64,000 nucleotides of DNA from contig NZ_KK088626.1 in assembly GCF_000600335.2 (NCBI RefSeq), positions 1 through 64,000 on the forward strand, in the 5' to 3' direction. Positions 21,879 through 30,484 of the stretch are shown piece by piece (positions within the stretch are counted from its first letter, which is position 1; each line of letters begins with the position of its first letter). Made by a program: the position numbers and the translations under genes. The notes below the pieces were generated by a model. It did not search any database, was not told where the DNA came from, and saw nothing but the letters and a program-made list of their open reading frames with translations. The DNA is from Rubellimicrobium mesophilum DSM 19309. Its GTDB lineage: Bacteria > Pseudomonadota > Alphaproteobacteria > Rhodobacterales > Rhodobacteraceae.

Positions 21879-22268
21879 CGGGTCCGCGCGAACAGTGGTG
21901 GCCACCTTCTCTAAAGACTCCCCGAAGGGGAAGGGAAGTGGATGGCGGTTGGGCTGTGGAGAACTCCGGCGAAGGCCTGCCGCCCCCAGAAGAGTCCACA
22001 GGCGGTTCGGGCGCGTCGCCGCGGCGTCCGAGCCACAGCTCTCGTGGCGAGAGCCTGACTCCAAGGACTTCCCGAGGTGGGAGGCCGATCCTGATGGGAG
22101 CTGGCGGGGGTGAGTCGTCCCCAGGGCGGACTTATCCTCATCCACGGTGGGGGACTCAGGGCGACTCGGGTGCCGAAGGGGGTGAGTCGTCCACCCCCTT
22201 CCGTCCGGGGCCATGCTCGTCCATACGCCGGGGCGATCCATCCCGCTCTTGCCCGCAGGGTTGTCCAC
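21879..22268. other. Candidate chromosomal replication origin (oriC) between hemJ and maf
   Basis: This non-coding gap holds seven GANTC sites (21916, 21992, 22057, 22112, 22153, 22163, 22184), the target of the alphaproteobacterial methylase CcrM. It also has three DnaA-box-like nonamers one base from TTATCCACA: TGTGGAGAA at 21955, TTATCCTCA at 22132 and TTGTCCACA at 22261. A perfect 10-bp hairpin lies at 22175-22201. Genes diverge from it on both sides, and parA/parB/parS are close. There is no obvious A+T-rich unwinding region. Confidence 0.55.
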
Positions 22269-22868
22269 ATGTCCCAGTCCCTTGTCCTCGCCTCCGGCTC
22301 CGCCACGCGCGCGGCGATGCTGCGCGCCGCCGGCGTCCCCTTCGAGGTCGTGGTGGCGCGCGTGGACGAGGAGACCTTCACGGCGGGCCTCCTGGCCGAG
22401 GGAGCCTCGGCGCGCGACATCGCGGATGCGCTCGCGGAGATGAAGGCCGCGCGGATCTCGCCGCGCCGGCCGGAGGCCTTCGTCCTGGGCTGCGACCAGA
22501 CGCTCTCCTGCGACGGCGAGCTGTTCTCGAAGCCCGCGACGCCGGAGGAGGCGCGCAAGCAGCTCCGGTCCCTCATGGGCCGCACCCACAAGCTCCATTC
22601 GGCGGCGGTGATCTACCAGCACGAGCAGCCCGTCTGGCGCGAGGTGACCGAGGCGAAGCTCACCATGGGCCGGATGTCGGACGAGTGGGTCGATGGCTAT
22701 CTCGGGCGCAATTGGGAGTCGGTGCGGCATTCGGCCGGCGCCTACCGGATCGAGGAGGAAGGGGTGCGGCTCTTCACCAAGGTCGAGGGCGACCACTTCA
22801 CCATCCTGGGGCTGCCGCTGCTGCCCCTCTTGTCTTTCCTCACCCTGCGCGGGACCATTCCGTCATGA
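22269..22868 (+). CDS. maf: Maf-family nucleotide pyrophosphatase
   Basis: Hydrolyses modified or non-canonical nucleoside triphosphates to monophosphates. The 199 residues carry the SGSATRAAML substrate loop (residues 8-17) and the aspartate in LGCDQTL near 78-84. RTHKLHSA and the HSAGAYRIE box near 159-167 also fit the family. I chose the ATG at 22269, overlapping a DnaA-box-like sequence. Its last bases overlap aroE as ATGA. Confidence 0.93.
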   Translation: MSQSLVLASGSATRAAMLRAAGVPFEVVVARVDEETFTAGLLAEGASARDIADALAEMKAARISPRRPEAFVLGCDQTLSCDGELFSKPATPEEARKQLRSLMGRTHKLHSAAVIYQHEQPVWREVTEAKLTMGRMSDEWVDGYLGRNWESVRHSAGAYRIEEEGVRLFTKVEGDHFTILGLPLLPLLSFLTLRGTIPS

Positions 22869-23692
22869 CCAAGCCCTATCTCCTGGCCGGCGTCGTCGGG
22901 CGCCCGGTCGCGCATTCGCGCTCGCCCCGGCTGCACCGCCACTGGATCGCGCGGCATGGGATATCCGGGGACTACGTCGCCATGGAGATCGCGGAGGAGG
23001 ACCTGGGCGAGGTGTTCCGGGCGCTGCCCAAGGCAGGGTTCCGGGGCGTCAACGTCACTATCCCGCACAAGCGCGCGGCCCTCGACTTGGCCTCCGAGGC
23101 GACGGAGCGCGCGCGGCGGATCGGGGCGGCAAACCTGCTGGTCTTCGAGGACGGACGCATCCTGGCGGACAATACCGACGGCGAGGGGTTCCTGAGCTCG
23201 CTGCGCCAGGGCGCGCCCGAGTGGGACCCGGCTGCGGGACCCGCGACGGTGCTGGGCGCGGGCGGCGCGGCGCGGGCGGTGATCGTGGCGCTGCTCGACG
23301 CGGGCGTGCCCGAGGTGATCCTGAGCAACCGCACGCGCGGGACCGCCGACGCCCTGCGGGAGGAGTTCGGGGACAGGCTCCGGGTGGTGGACTGGGTGCA
23401 GTCCGGCAACGCCGTCGAGGAGGGGGCGCTGGTCGTCAACACGACCTCGCTCGGCATGACGGGCAAGCCCGAGCTGAGGGTTCCGCTCGATGGACTGCGG
23501 GCGGGGCAGGTGGTGACGGACCTCGTCTATGCGCCCTTGGAGACGCGGCTCCTGCGCGAGGCGCGGGCGGCGGGGGCCGTCGCGGTGGATGGGCTCGGGA
23601 TGCTGCTGCACCAGGCGGTGCCGGCCTTCGAGCGGTGGTTCGGCGTCCGGCCCGAGGTGGACGACGCCCTGCGCGCGGCGGTGCTGGGCTGA
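22865..23692 (+). CDS. aroE: Shikimate dehydrogenase
   Basis: NADPH-dependent reduction of 3-dehydroshikimate in the aromatic amino-acid pathway. The 275 residues show the shikimate-binding SRSPRLHRHW and the catalytic lysine in NVTIPHK (residues 63-69). NTDGEGF follows, and the nucleotide fold is GAGGAARAVI. The start overlaps the maf stop, and the stop overlaps the coaE ATG. The maf-aroE-coaE-dnaQ order is conserved in alphaproteobacteria. Confidence 0.95.
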   Translation: MTKPYLLAGVVGRPVAHSRSPRLHRHWIARHGISGDYVAMEIAEEDLGEVFRALPKAGFRGVNVTIPHKRAALDLASEATERARRIGAANLLVFEDGRILADNTDGEGFLSSLRQGAPEWDPAAGPATVLGAGGAARAVIVALLDAGVPEVILSNRTRGTADALREEFGDRLRVVDWVQSGNAVEEGALVVNTTSLGMTGKPELRVPLDGLRAGQVVTDLVYAPLETRLLREARAAGAVAVDGLGMLLHQAVPAFERWFGVRPEVDDALRAAVLG

Positions 23693-24279
23693 TGCGCTTC
23701 GTGCTGGGCCTCACGGGGTCCATCGGCATGGGCAAGTCCACCACGGCGGCGATGTTCCGCGAGGAGGGCGTGCCGGTCTGGGACGCCGACGCCTCGGTCC
23801 ATGCCCTCTACGCGCCGGGGGGCGCCGCGGTGCCGGGCATCCGGGCGCTCGTGCCCAGGGCGGTGGCGGGTGGCGAGGTGGACCGGCCGGCGCTGCGCGA
23901 GGCGCTGGAGCGGGACCCCACGCTCTTTCCCCGGCTGGAGGCCCTGGTCCACCCCCTCGTGGCCGAGGACCGGGCGCGGTTCCTGGGCACGACTCCGGGC
24001 GACATTGTCGTGCTGGACGTGCCGCTGCTCTATGAGCGGGAGATCGACCGGGAGTGCGACGAGGTGGCGGTCGTGTCGGCCTCGGCCGCCACGCAGATGG
24101 CGCGGCTGCTTGCCCGGCCGGGGATGGACCTCGCCGGCGTGGAGCTGCTGCTCTCGCGCCAGATGCCGGACGCGGAGAAGCGGGCGCGGGCGCGCTGGGT
24201 GATCCCGACCGAGACCCTTGAGGAGGCCCGGGCCGCCGTGCGACAGATCCTTTCGGAGATCCGCGCCGACGCGGGTTGA
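23692..24279 (+). CDS. coaE: Dephospho-CoA kinase
   Basis: Last step of coenzyme A synthesis, phosphorylating the 3'-hydroxyl of dephospho-CoA. The 195 residues begin with the P-loop GSIGMGKST (9-17). The DADASVH segment (about 33-39) and the DVPLLYE lid region near 107-113 are family features. Its ATG overlaps the aroE stop. The next gene, dnaQ, starts 10 bases later. Confidence 0.95.
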   Translation: MRFVLGLTGSIGMGKSTTAAMFREEGVPVWDADASVHALYAPGGAAVPGIRALVPRAVAGGEVDRPALREALERDPTLFPRLEALVHPLVAEDRARFLGTTPGDIVVLDVPLLYEREIDRECDEVAVVSASAATQMARLLARPGMDLAGVELLLSRQMPDAEKRARARWVIPTETLEEARAAVRQILSEIRADAG

Positions 24280-24289
24280 AAGGGCTTCG

Positions 24290-24991
24290 ATGCGCGAGAT
24301 CGTCCTCGATACGGAAACGACGGGCTTCGAGCCCGAGACCGGCGACCGGATCGTGGAGATCGGGGCGGTGGAGCTCTTCAACCACCTGCCGACGAAGCGG
24401 CACTTCCACGTCTACGTCAACCCCGAGCGGCCGATGCCCGAGGCGGCCTTCGCGGTCCACGGGCTGGGCGACGACTTCCTGCGGGACAAGCCGGTCTTCG
24501 CGGAGGTCGCTCGGGACTTCGTGGAGTTCATCGGCGACGCGAGGCTGGTGATCCACAACGCCGCCTTCGACATGAAATTCCTGAACCACGAGCTCGGGCG
24601 GATCGGCTACCCGCCGATGCCGATGGACCGGGCCATCGACACCGTGCTCATGGCGCGGCGCAAGTTCCCCGGCGCGCCCGCCTCGCTCGACGCGCTCTGC
24701 CGGCGCTTCGGGATCGACAACTCGGCGCGGACGCTGCACGGGGCGCTCCTCGACAGCGAGATCCTGGCCGAGGTCTACCTGGAGCTGATCGGCGGGCGGC
24801 AGCCGGACTTCGGGCTGAGCGCCGAACCCTCGACCCCGGCCCGTGCCGAACGGGCGGAGCAGGTGGACGGGACCTGGCGCCCGCGCCCCCGGCCCGTGCC
24901 GCTGCCGCCCCGGATCACCGAGGAGGAGGCTGCGGCGCACGCGGGTTTCGTGGCCTCCCTGGGCGATGGGGCGCTCTGGAACCGGACATGA
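24290..24991 (+). CDS. dnaQ: DNA polymerase III epsilon subunit (proofreading exonuclease)
   Basis: 3'-5' exonuclease that proofreads for the replicative polymerase. In 233 residues the DEDDh motifs are visible: DTETTGFE at residues 7-14, HNAAFDMKFLN near 88-98, and HGALLDSEILAEVY near 147-160, with the histidine preceding the aspartate. The C-terminus after residue 175 is proline-rich, as expected for the linker that binds the alpha subunit. The start at 24290 gives the family opening MREIVLDTETTG. Confidence 0.95.
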   Translation: MREIVLDTETTGFEPETGDRIVEIGAVELFNHLPTKRHFHVYVNPERPMPEAAFAVHGLGDDFLRDKPVFAEVARDFVEFIGDARLVIHNAAFDMKFLNHELGRIGYPPMPMDRAIDTVLMARRKFPGAPASLDALCRRFGIDNSARTLHGALLDSEILAEVYLELIGGRQPDFGLSAEPSTPARAERAEQVDGTWRPRPRPVPLPPRITEEEAAAHAGFVASLGDGALWNRT

Positions 24992-24995
24992 GGCG

Positions 24996-25024
24996 AAGGG
25001 CCGCCCTCGGGGAGCGGGCCCCTT
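24996..25024 (+). terminator. Hairpin after dnaQ, possible terminator
   Basis: AAGGGCC (24996-25002) can pair with GGCCCCTT (25017-25024) with one bulged base. There is no clear T-run. The sequence resembles the hairpin at 25955-25980, and both lie just past gene ends. A second small stem CCGGTC/GACCGG (25146-25162) precedes the next gene. I see no gene in 24992-25193. Confidence 0.35.
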
Positions 25025-25193
25025 GCCGCCGTCGTGGGTCGCGCCCTGCTCAGGTGGGTTCTCCGTCGGCCTCTTGCCCTGACGCCCGCGACCGGGCTCC
25101 ATCCCGTCTCGGCCCGCTCGCTTTGAGGCGGGCTCCTGCTTCCTGCCGGTCGATGGGACCGGCATCGCACTCGTTTTCTGCCGGGATTTGCCG

Positions 25194-25814
25194 ATGATCA
25201 CCGATATCGAGGACTTCTTCACGAAAGGCTGCGGCCGCTGCGAGCGCTTTGCCACCCCGGACTGCTCGACGCGGGCCTGGACGCGGGGGCTGGACGAGCT
25301 TCGCCGCATCTGCCGGGAGGCCGGGCTCGACGAAGCCGTGAAGTGGGCGCATCCCTGCTACATGCACGCGGGGCGCAACATCGCGATCATCGGCGCGTTC
25401 CGCGGCGACTTCCGCCTCAGCTTCTTCGATGCGGCCCTGATGAAGGACCCCGAGGGCCTTCTTGAGCGGCAGGGACCGAACACCCGCCATCCCGACATGA
25501 TCCGCTTCAGCGCCAACGAGCAGGTGGCGGACAGGGAACTGGTCATCCGGTCCTACCTGCGCGAGGCGATGGGCTATGCGGAGCAGGGCCTCAAGCCGCC
25601 GAGGGAGGAGGCGTCCCTCGATCTGCCCGACGAGCTGGTCGCGGCGCTGGACGCCGACCCCGAGCTGGCTGAGGCCTTCCACGCCCTCACGCCGGGTCGG
25701 CAGAGGAGCTACGTGGTCAACCTCAGCTCGGCGAAGACGCCCGAGACGCGAACCGCGCGGGTCGCCAGGTTCCGCGACAGGATCATCGCCGGCAAGGGCG
25801 CGACGGAGCGGTAA
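25194..25814 (+). CDS. YdeI/OmpD-associated family protein
   Basis: A 206-residue soluble protein. The N-terminal part (FFTKGCGRCERFATPDCSTRAW, then EAVKWAHPCYM) matches the DUF1801/YdhG-like fold. The C-terminal LVAALDADPELAEAFHALTPGRQRSYV matches the bacteriocin-protection YdeI/OmdA helical domain. The biochemical role of the family is not established. The ATG at 25194 is preferred to a TTG six bases earlier. It stands alone between dnaQ and secB. Confidence 0.8.
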   Translation: MITDIEDFFTKGCGRCERFATPDCSTRAWTRGLDELRRICREAGLDEAVKWAHPCYMHAGRNIAIIGAFRGDFRLSFFDAALMKDPEGLLERQGPNTRHPDMIRFSANEQVADRELVIRSYLREAMGYAEQGLKPPREEASLDLPDELVAALDADPELAEAFHALTPGRQRSYVVNLSSAKTPETRTARVARFRDRIIAGKGATER

Positions 25815-25954
25815 GGGGGCCCTTCGTCGGTGCGCGTCACGCTGCAATGGGTGCGGCGAAGGACGGCTCCATCTGCACAGTCGAGGCGTGACACGGTCGA
25901 ACGCGCCGATCCGTCATCGGCGGGTCGCTGGTCTCGCCGGCGACGCTTTCGGCA

Positions 25955-25980
25955 AAGGGCCGCCCTTGGGGACGGCCCTT
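25955..25980. terminator. Bidirectional hairpin between YdeI-like gene and secB
   Basis: AAGGGCCG (25955-25962) and CGGCCCTT (25973-25980) form a perfect eight-bp stem with a ten-base loop, located between two convergent genes. Flanking T content is modest on both strands. Confidence 0.5.
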
Positions 25981-25997
25981 CTCCCGAGAGCAGGGTC

Positions 25998-26531
25998 TCA
26001 GGCGTCGAGCTTGGGCGCGGCCGCCGGGGGCTGCTGGGCCTGGGCGCGGCGCGCGAGGTCGTTGCGGTAGAGCGACACGAAGTCGATGATCTCGAGGTTG
26101 AGCGGCGGGAAGCCACCGTCGCGGGTGAGGTCCGACACGATCCGCCGCAGGAACGGGAAGGTGATGCGCGGGCACTCGATCAGCAGGTAGGGGTGGAGCT
26201 GCGCCTCGGGCACCCCCTCGATCTGGAAGACGCCGACATACTCGAGCTCGAGGACGAAGAGGACCTCGCCGCTGGCCTTGGTCTTGGAGGTCGCGTTGAG
26301 CTTGGTGGTGACCTCGTACTGGTTGTCGCCGCCGCGCTTGCGGGCGTCGAGGCTGACCTGCACGGCGATCTCGGGCGCGACCTCGCCGGTCACGCCCTTA
26401 CGGGCGAGGACGTTCTCGAAGGAGAGGTCGCGGATGTACTGCGCGAGGATGCGCTGCGTGACGCGCGGGGCCGCAGCCGGAGTGGCGGGAGCGGGGGACC
26501 CCCCTTCGGGCGTGTCGGGCGTGTCGGTCAT
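25998..26531 (-). CDS. secB: Protein-export chaperone SecB
   Basis: Cytosolic tetrameric chaperone that holds preproteins unfolded for SecA. The 177 residues contain RILAQYIRDLSFENV near 27-41, VLELEYVGVFQIEG near 93-106, and LLIECPRITFPFLRRIVSDLTRDGGFPPLNLEIIDF-type sequence near 115-150. The N-terminal 20 residues are a proline/alanine tail. In alphaproteobacteria it commonly follows dnaQ, as here. Confidence 0.95.
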   Translation of the reverse strand: MTDTPDTPEGGSPAPATPAAAPRVTQRILAQYIRDLSFENVLARKGVTGEVAPEIAVQVSLDARKRGGDNQYEVTTKLNATSKTKASGEVLFVLELEYVGVFQIEGVPEAQLHPYLLIECPRITFPFLRRIVSDLTRDGGFPPLNLEIIDFVSLYRNDLARRAQAQQPPAAAPKLDA

Positions 26532-26604
26532 GGGGTCTCCTCCGAGGGATCACGATGTCGGAGGTTCCCCTAGCATCCCGGGGCGTCCCTCCTCAATGGC
26601 GGGG

Positions 26605-27099
26605 CTAGTGGCGGGTCCAGCCCGAGGGGCGATGGGTCGGGCGCTTGGGCGGGGGCACCTCTTCCCACTCGGCCTCGACCACGCGGTCTCGCGGAACTCC
26701 GGAGGACGTGGGCCGGACGCCGTAGATCTCCGTGGCCCGCATGGTCGCGACGCGGGCGCCGGTGCGGGCGGCGAGAGTCCTCCCCACCAGCCGCTGCACG
26801 GCCGGGACGAGCAGCGCCAGCGCCACCAGGTCGCCCAGGAAGCCCGGCAGGATCAGGAGCAGCGCCGCCACGAAGCGGAAGCCGCCGCGCAGGAGCGCGG
26901 GCCGGGGGTCGCGCCGGGCGTCGAGGCTGCGGCGCATCGCCGAGAGCGCGTCGCTGCCCTGCTGCCGCAGCAGCGCCACGCCGAGCAGGCCGGCGCCGAC
27001 CACGAGGAGCAGCGTCCCCAGCACGCCGATCCAGTTGCCGACGATGACGAGGCTCGCGACCTCGGCGAGCAGGTAGGCCGCGACCAGCAGGCGTGCCAT
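26605..27099 (-). CDS. fxsA: FxsA-family cytoplasmic membrane protein
   Basis: A 164-residue membrane protein. Hydrophobic segments lie at about 2-20, 23-45 and 70-98. The conserved LLILPGFLGDLVAL turn and the R/K-rich soluble tail follow. FxsA was named for suppressing F exclusion of phage T7, but its cellular role is unclear. The ATG at 27099 is preferred to an extended frame because it begins the first membrane segment. It diverges from the Tim44-like gene. Confidence 0.85.
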   Translation of the reverse strand: MARLLVAAYLLAEVASLVIVGNWIGVLGTLLLVVGAGLLGVALLRQQGSDALSAMRRSLDARRDPRPALLRGGFRFVAALLLILPGFLGDLVALALLVPAVQRLVGRTLAARTGARVATMRATEIYGVRPTSSGVPRDRVVEAEWEEVPPPKRPTHRPSGWTRH

Positions 27100-27242
27100 G
27101 AGGAGGGCTCCTTGTCCCTGGTGGGGGCACCCGGGGCCCCGCGTTCCGGGAGGCCGATGGACTTGATCCGGCCCCCGCAATACATAGGTGCCCTGAAGCC
27201 GCCTCGCTAGACGCGGCTCGTTACGGCTGCGCGAGGACCCGC

Positions 27243-27905
27243 ATGAACTCTCCGATCGTCCAGCTTCTGGTGCTGGCCGCCATCGCGATCTTCCTGATCC
27301 TGCGCCTGCGGAGTGTGCTGGGGAGCCGCGAAGGCTTCGAGAAGCCGCCGGTCGCGCTGCCGGAGAGCCCCGCCCGCCGCAGCCGGCCCGAGCTCGAGGT
27401 GATCGAGGGGCGGCCGGACCGCGACATCACCGATCACGTTCCCGAGGACTCGGACGCGGCGAAGGCGCTCGCGGCGATGAAGGCGGCGGACCCCTCCTTC
27501 ACCGTGCGCGACTTCCTCCAGGGCGCCCGCGCCGCCTACGAGATGATCCTGATGGCCTTCGAACGGGGCGATCTCGCCCCCGTGAAGCCCTTCCTGTCGC
27601 CCGATGTCTACGGCGCCTTCGCGCAGGTCGTCGAGGAGCGGCACGCCAAGGGCTACAAGGTCGAGGCGACCTTCGTGGGCCTCTCGGAGCTGGCGCTAAG
27701 GGACGCGACCTTCGACCCGGCCACCCGCGAGGGCGAGGTCTCGGTGCGCTTCGTGGGCGAGCTGACGTCGGTCGTGCGCGACAGTGCGGGCGAGGTCGTC
27801 GAGGGGTCGTCCACGGCGATCCGGCGGCAGCGGGACGTCTGGACCTTCTCGCGCGTGATGGGGGCGTCGGACCCCAACTGGATCCTGGTCGCCACCAGCG
27901 AATGA
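27243..27905 (+). CDS. Tim44/TimA-like inner-membrane protein
   Basis: A 220-residue protein with one N-terminal membrane segment (about 5-24), a charged linker, and a Tim44-like domain from about residue 85. SFTVRDFLQGARAAYEMIL, then LKPFLSPDVYGAF-like sequence and a C-terminal beta sheet ending NWILVATSE, are typical. Mitochondrial Tim44 belongs to this family; alphaproteobacterial members are thought to act at the inner membrane. It overlaps mltA by four bases. Confidence 0.85.
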   Translation: MNSPIVQLLVLAAIAIFLILRLRSVLGSREGFEKPPVALPESPARRSRPELEVIEGRPDRDITDHVPEDSDAAKALAAMKAADPSFTVRDFLQGARAAYEMILMAFERGDLAPVKPFLSPDVYGAFAQVVEERHAKGYKVEATFVGLSELALRDATFDPATREGEVSVRFVGELTSVVRDSAGEVVEGSSTAIRRQRDVWTFSRVMGASDPNWILVATSE

Positions 27906-28888
27906 CCCTGGCAGCCCGGGAGGTGGGAGTGCCCGTGGCCGCGCGGCGGCTCACGGGGCTCGGTTTCGGCGACCTCGACGGATGGGCCGAGGACGACCAC
28001 GCGGCTGCGTTGCGCGCGTTCCGGGCGACCTGCGACTTGGCGGAGGGTGACGGTTGGACCGGGCTGGCCCGCGATATCCGGCCCGAGTCGGCGCGGGGCT
28101 TCTTCGAGGCGCGGTTCCGCCCGGTGCTGATCGAGGACGGGTCGCCCGCGCTCTTCACCGGCTACTACGAGCCGGAGATCGAGGGCTCTCCCGTGCCCTC
28201 CGACCGCTACCCCGCGCCACTCTATCGGCTGCCGCCCGGGCTGCCTTGGCTCACGCGGGCGGAGATCGAGGACGGGGCGCTGGCCGGGCGGGGGCTCGAG
28301 ATCGCCTGGGTCGAGGATGCGGTCGAGGCCTTCTTCCTGCAGGTCCAGGGCTCGGGACGCGTCCGGCTGCCGGACGGGCGGGTCCTGCGGCTGGGCTATG
28401 CGGGGAAGAACGGGCATCCCTATGCCTCGGTGGGGCGGCTGCTGATCGAGCGGGGCGCGCTGGTGGCCGGGGAGGCCACGGCCGATGCGGTGCGCGGCTG
28501 GCTGCGTCGAAACCCGGAGGAGGGGCGGACGGTCATGCGGGCCAACGCCTCCTTCGTGTTCTTCCGAGAGCTGGAGCTGCCGTCCGAGCTGGGACCGCTC
28601 GGCGCGATGGGCCGACCGGTGACGCCGCTGCGAAGCCTCGCGGTGGACCCGGGCCATGTGCCGTTGGGCGCGCCCATCTGGATCGAAGCGAACGGGGCGG
28701 AGCGGCTGCGCCGCCTCATGATCGCGCAGGACGTCGGCGGCGCCATCAAGGGCGCGCAGCGGGGGGACATCTTCGTGGGCACGGGGGCCGCGGCGGGGCT
28801 CCGCGCCGGGCGCATCCGGGACGGCGGGCGCATGGTGGTCCTGCTGCCCCTTCCGCAGGCCCAGGCCCTCCTGGCCGCCGCGTCGTGA
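27902..28888 (+). CDS. mltA: Membrane-bound lytic murein transglycosylase A (MltA)
   Basis: Cleaves the glycan strands of peptidoglycan. Of 328 residues, the MltA barrel includes PALFTGYYEPEIEGS near 82-96 and AFFLQVQGSGRVRL near 142-155. The 3D domain is SLAVDPGHVPLGAPIWIE, with IAQDVGGAIKG carrying the catalytic aspartate. Unlike most relatives it shows no signal peptide or lipobox from this start, although the ATGA overlap with the preceding gene supports it. The product may need another export route or a different start. Confidence 0.9.
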   Translation: MTLAAREVGVPVAARRLTGLGFGDLDGWAEDDHAAALRAFRATCDLAEGDGWTGLARDIRPESARGFFEARFRPVLIEDGSPALFTGYYEPEIEGSPVPSDRYPAPLYRLPPGLPWLTRAEIEDGALAGRGLEIAWVEDAVEAFFLQVQGSGRVRLPDGRVLRLGYAGKNGHPYASVGRLLIERGALVAGEATADAVRGWLRRNPEEGRTVMRANASFVFFRELELPSELGPLGAMGRPVTPLRSLAVDPGHVPLGAPIWIEANGAERLRRLMIAQDVGGAIKGAQRGDIFVGTGAAAGLRAGRIRDGGRMVVLLPLPQAQALLAAAS

Positions 28889-29472
28889 GCCGCCGCCTCT
28901 CCGCCGAGGATCGCGAGCTCTGGGAGCGGGTGAAGGGGAGCGTCGCCCCTATGCATCCGGCGCAGGCCATTCCGGCGCCCCTGCCCAAAGCTCCGTCGCC
29001 GCCGGTGCAAGCCCCGGCGGCACCCCCCGCGCCCCAGCCGATCGCGCCGTTCCGGGTGGGGCAGGCGGTGGACCACCGGAAGACGAACGACCTGCTGCCG
29101 GGGCTGGCCGAGAGCCTCGCCCGGGGGCCGCTCCGGATGGATGCGGGGACCTTCGGGAGGATGAGGAAGGGGAAGCTCAGGCCGGACGCGCGGATCGACC
29201 TGCACGGGATGACGCTGGCCGAGGCGCATCCGGCGCTCCAGTCCTTCATCCTGGGGTCCCGGGCCAAGGGGCGTCGCCTCGTGCTGGTGATCACCGGCAA
29301 GGGCCGGGTGAACGACGACCTCGCGCCCATGCCCGCAAGGGCGGGACGTCTGCGGCACGACGTGCCGCGCTGGCTGATGCTGCCGCCGCTGGCAGGGGCC
29401 GTGCTCCAGGTCGCCCCGGCCCATCAGCGGCATGGGGGCGAGGGCGCGCTCTACGTCTACCTGCGCGCCTGA
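28885..29472 (+). CDS. Smr-domain protein
   Basis: A 195-residue protein starting from GTG at 28885, which overlaps the mltA stop as GTGA. The first 60 residues are proline-rich and probably disordered. The Smr domain follows, with DLHGMTLAEAHPAL near 105-118, LVLVITGKGR near 132-141 and the C-terminal AHQRHGGEGALYVYLR. Smr domains act as nicking or RNA endonucleases in studied proteins; the target here is unknown. It is part of the Tim44-like/mltA/smr operon. Confidence 0.9.
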   Translation: MSRRLSAEDRELWERVKGSVAPMHPAQAIPAPLPKAPSPPVQAPAAPPAPQPIAPFRVGQAVDHRKTNDLLPGLAESLARGPLRMDAGTFGRMRKGKLRPDARIDLHGMTLAEAHPALQSFILGSRAKGRRLVLVITGKGRVNDDLAPMPARAGRLRHDVPRWLMLPPLAGAVLQVAPAHQRHGGEGALYVYLRA

Positions 29473-29524
29473 CCGACGACGGGAAACCCGCAAGGCCTGC
29501 CGGGCGTTGCGCCCGGACGCAGCC

Positions 29525-30484
29525 ATGGACCTCGACATGACCGAAGCCTCGACCCTCGACGACGCCCAGCGCATCTGCGTCATCTGCAACGAGAACTCGG
29601 GCCGCAACAGTCGCGAGGCGGATGCCATCAAGCTGGCCATGGAGGTCCTCGGGACCCGGGCCGAGCTGCGGCAGGTCAAGGGCGAGGAGATCGAGGGCGC
29701 GGCCCGCCGGGCGGTCGAGGACGACTTCGATGCCATCGTGGGCGCGGGGGGCGACGGCACGGTCATGACCGTGGCCGGAGCGCTGATGGACTCGGGCCAC
29801 CGCTTCGGGGTGCTGCCGCTGGGCACCTTCAACTACTTCGCCCGCGGCCTGGGCATCCCGGAGGACCCCAGGGCGGCCGCCGAGGTCATCCTGGCCGGCG
29901 GCACGCGCCGCGTGTCGCTGGCCGAGGTCAACGGCCAGGTCTTCCTCAACAACATCAGCCTGGGCATCTACCCCGCGATCCTGAAGAATCGCGAGGAGGT
30001 CTATGCCCGCTGGGGCCGGAGGCGGCTGGCCGCCCACTGGTCGGCCGCCAAGACCTTCATGCGCTTCCAGCGGCCGCTGTTCCTCACCGTCATGGCGGAT
30101 GGACGGGAGATCCGGGTCAAGACACCGCTCCTCTTCGTGGCCCGCTCCGCCTACCAGCTCGAGAGCTTCGGGCTCGCGGGGGCGGAATGCGTGGCGCAGG
30201 GGCGCTTCGCGGTCTTCGTGGCGCCCGACACGGGCCGGGCGGGGATGTTCCACAAGGCCTGGCGGCTCGTCCGGCAATCCATGCGGCAGGGGCGCGACTT
30301 CGACCTCGTCTGCGCGGACGAGGTGACGATCGCGGCCCGTTCGCTGCATCTGACGGTGGCCTGCGACGGGGAGAAGATGCGGATGCGGACACCCCTGCGG
30401 CTGCGCGTGCACAAGGACGCGCTCGAGGTCTATGCCCCGCCGGAGGAGGCCGTGGGCGCAGACGCCCCGGGGGCCGCCGCATGA
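29525..30484 (+). CDS. Diacylglycerol/lipid kinase family protein
   Basis: A soluble lipid kinase of the DAGK catalytic superfamily, 319 residues. The nucleotide-binding GAGGDGTVMTVAGALMDSG is near 75-93, followed by GVLPLGTFNYFARGLGIP and NNISLGIYP. These are also found in YegS and sphingosine kinases. The lipid substrate is not deducible. The start could be 29525 or the ATG at 29537; neither has a strong ribosome site. It overlaps the next gene by four bases. Confidence 0.85.
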   Translation: MDLDMTEASTLDDAQRICVICNENSGRNSREADAIKLAMEVLGTRAELRQVKGEEIEGAARRAVEDDFDAIVGAGGDGTVMTVAGALMDSGHRFGVLPLGTFNYFARGLGIPEDPRAAAEVILAGGTRRVSLAEVNGQVFLNNISLGIYPAILKNREEVYARWGRRRLAAHWSAAKTFMRFQRPLFLTVMADGREIRVKTPLLFVARSAYQLESFGLAGAECVAQGRFAVFVAPDTGRAGMFHKAWRLVRQSMRQGRDFDLVCADEVTIAARSLHLTVACDGEKMRMRTPLRLRVHKDALEVYAPPEEAVGADAPGAAA

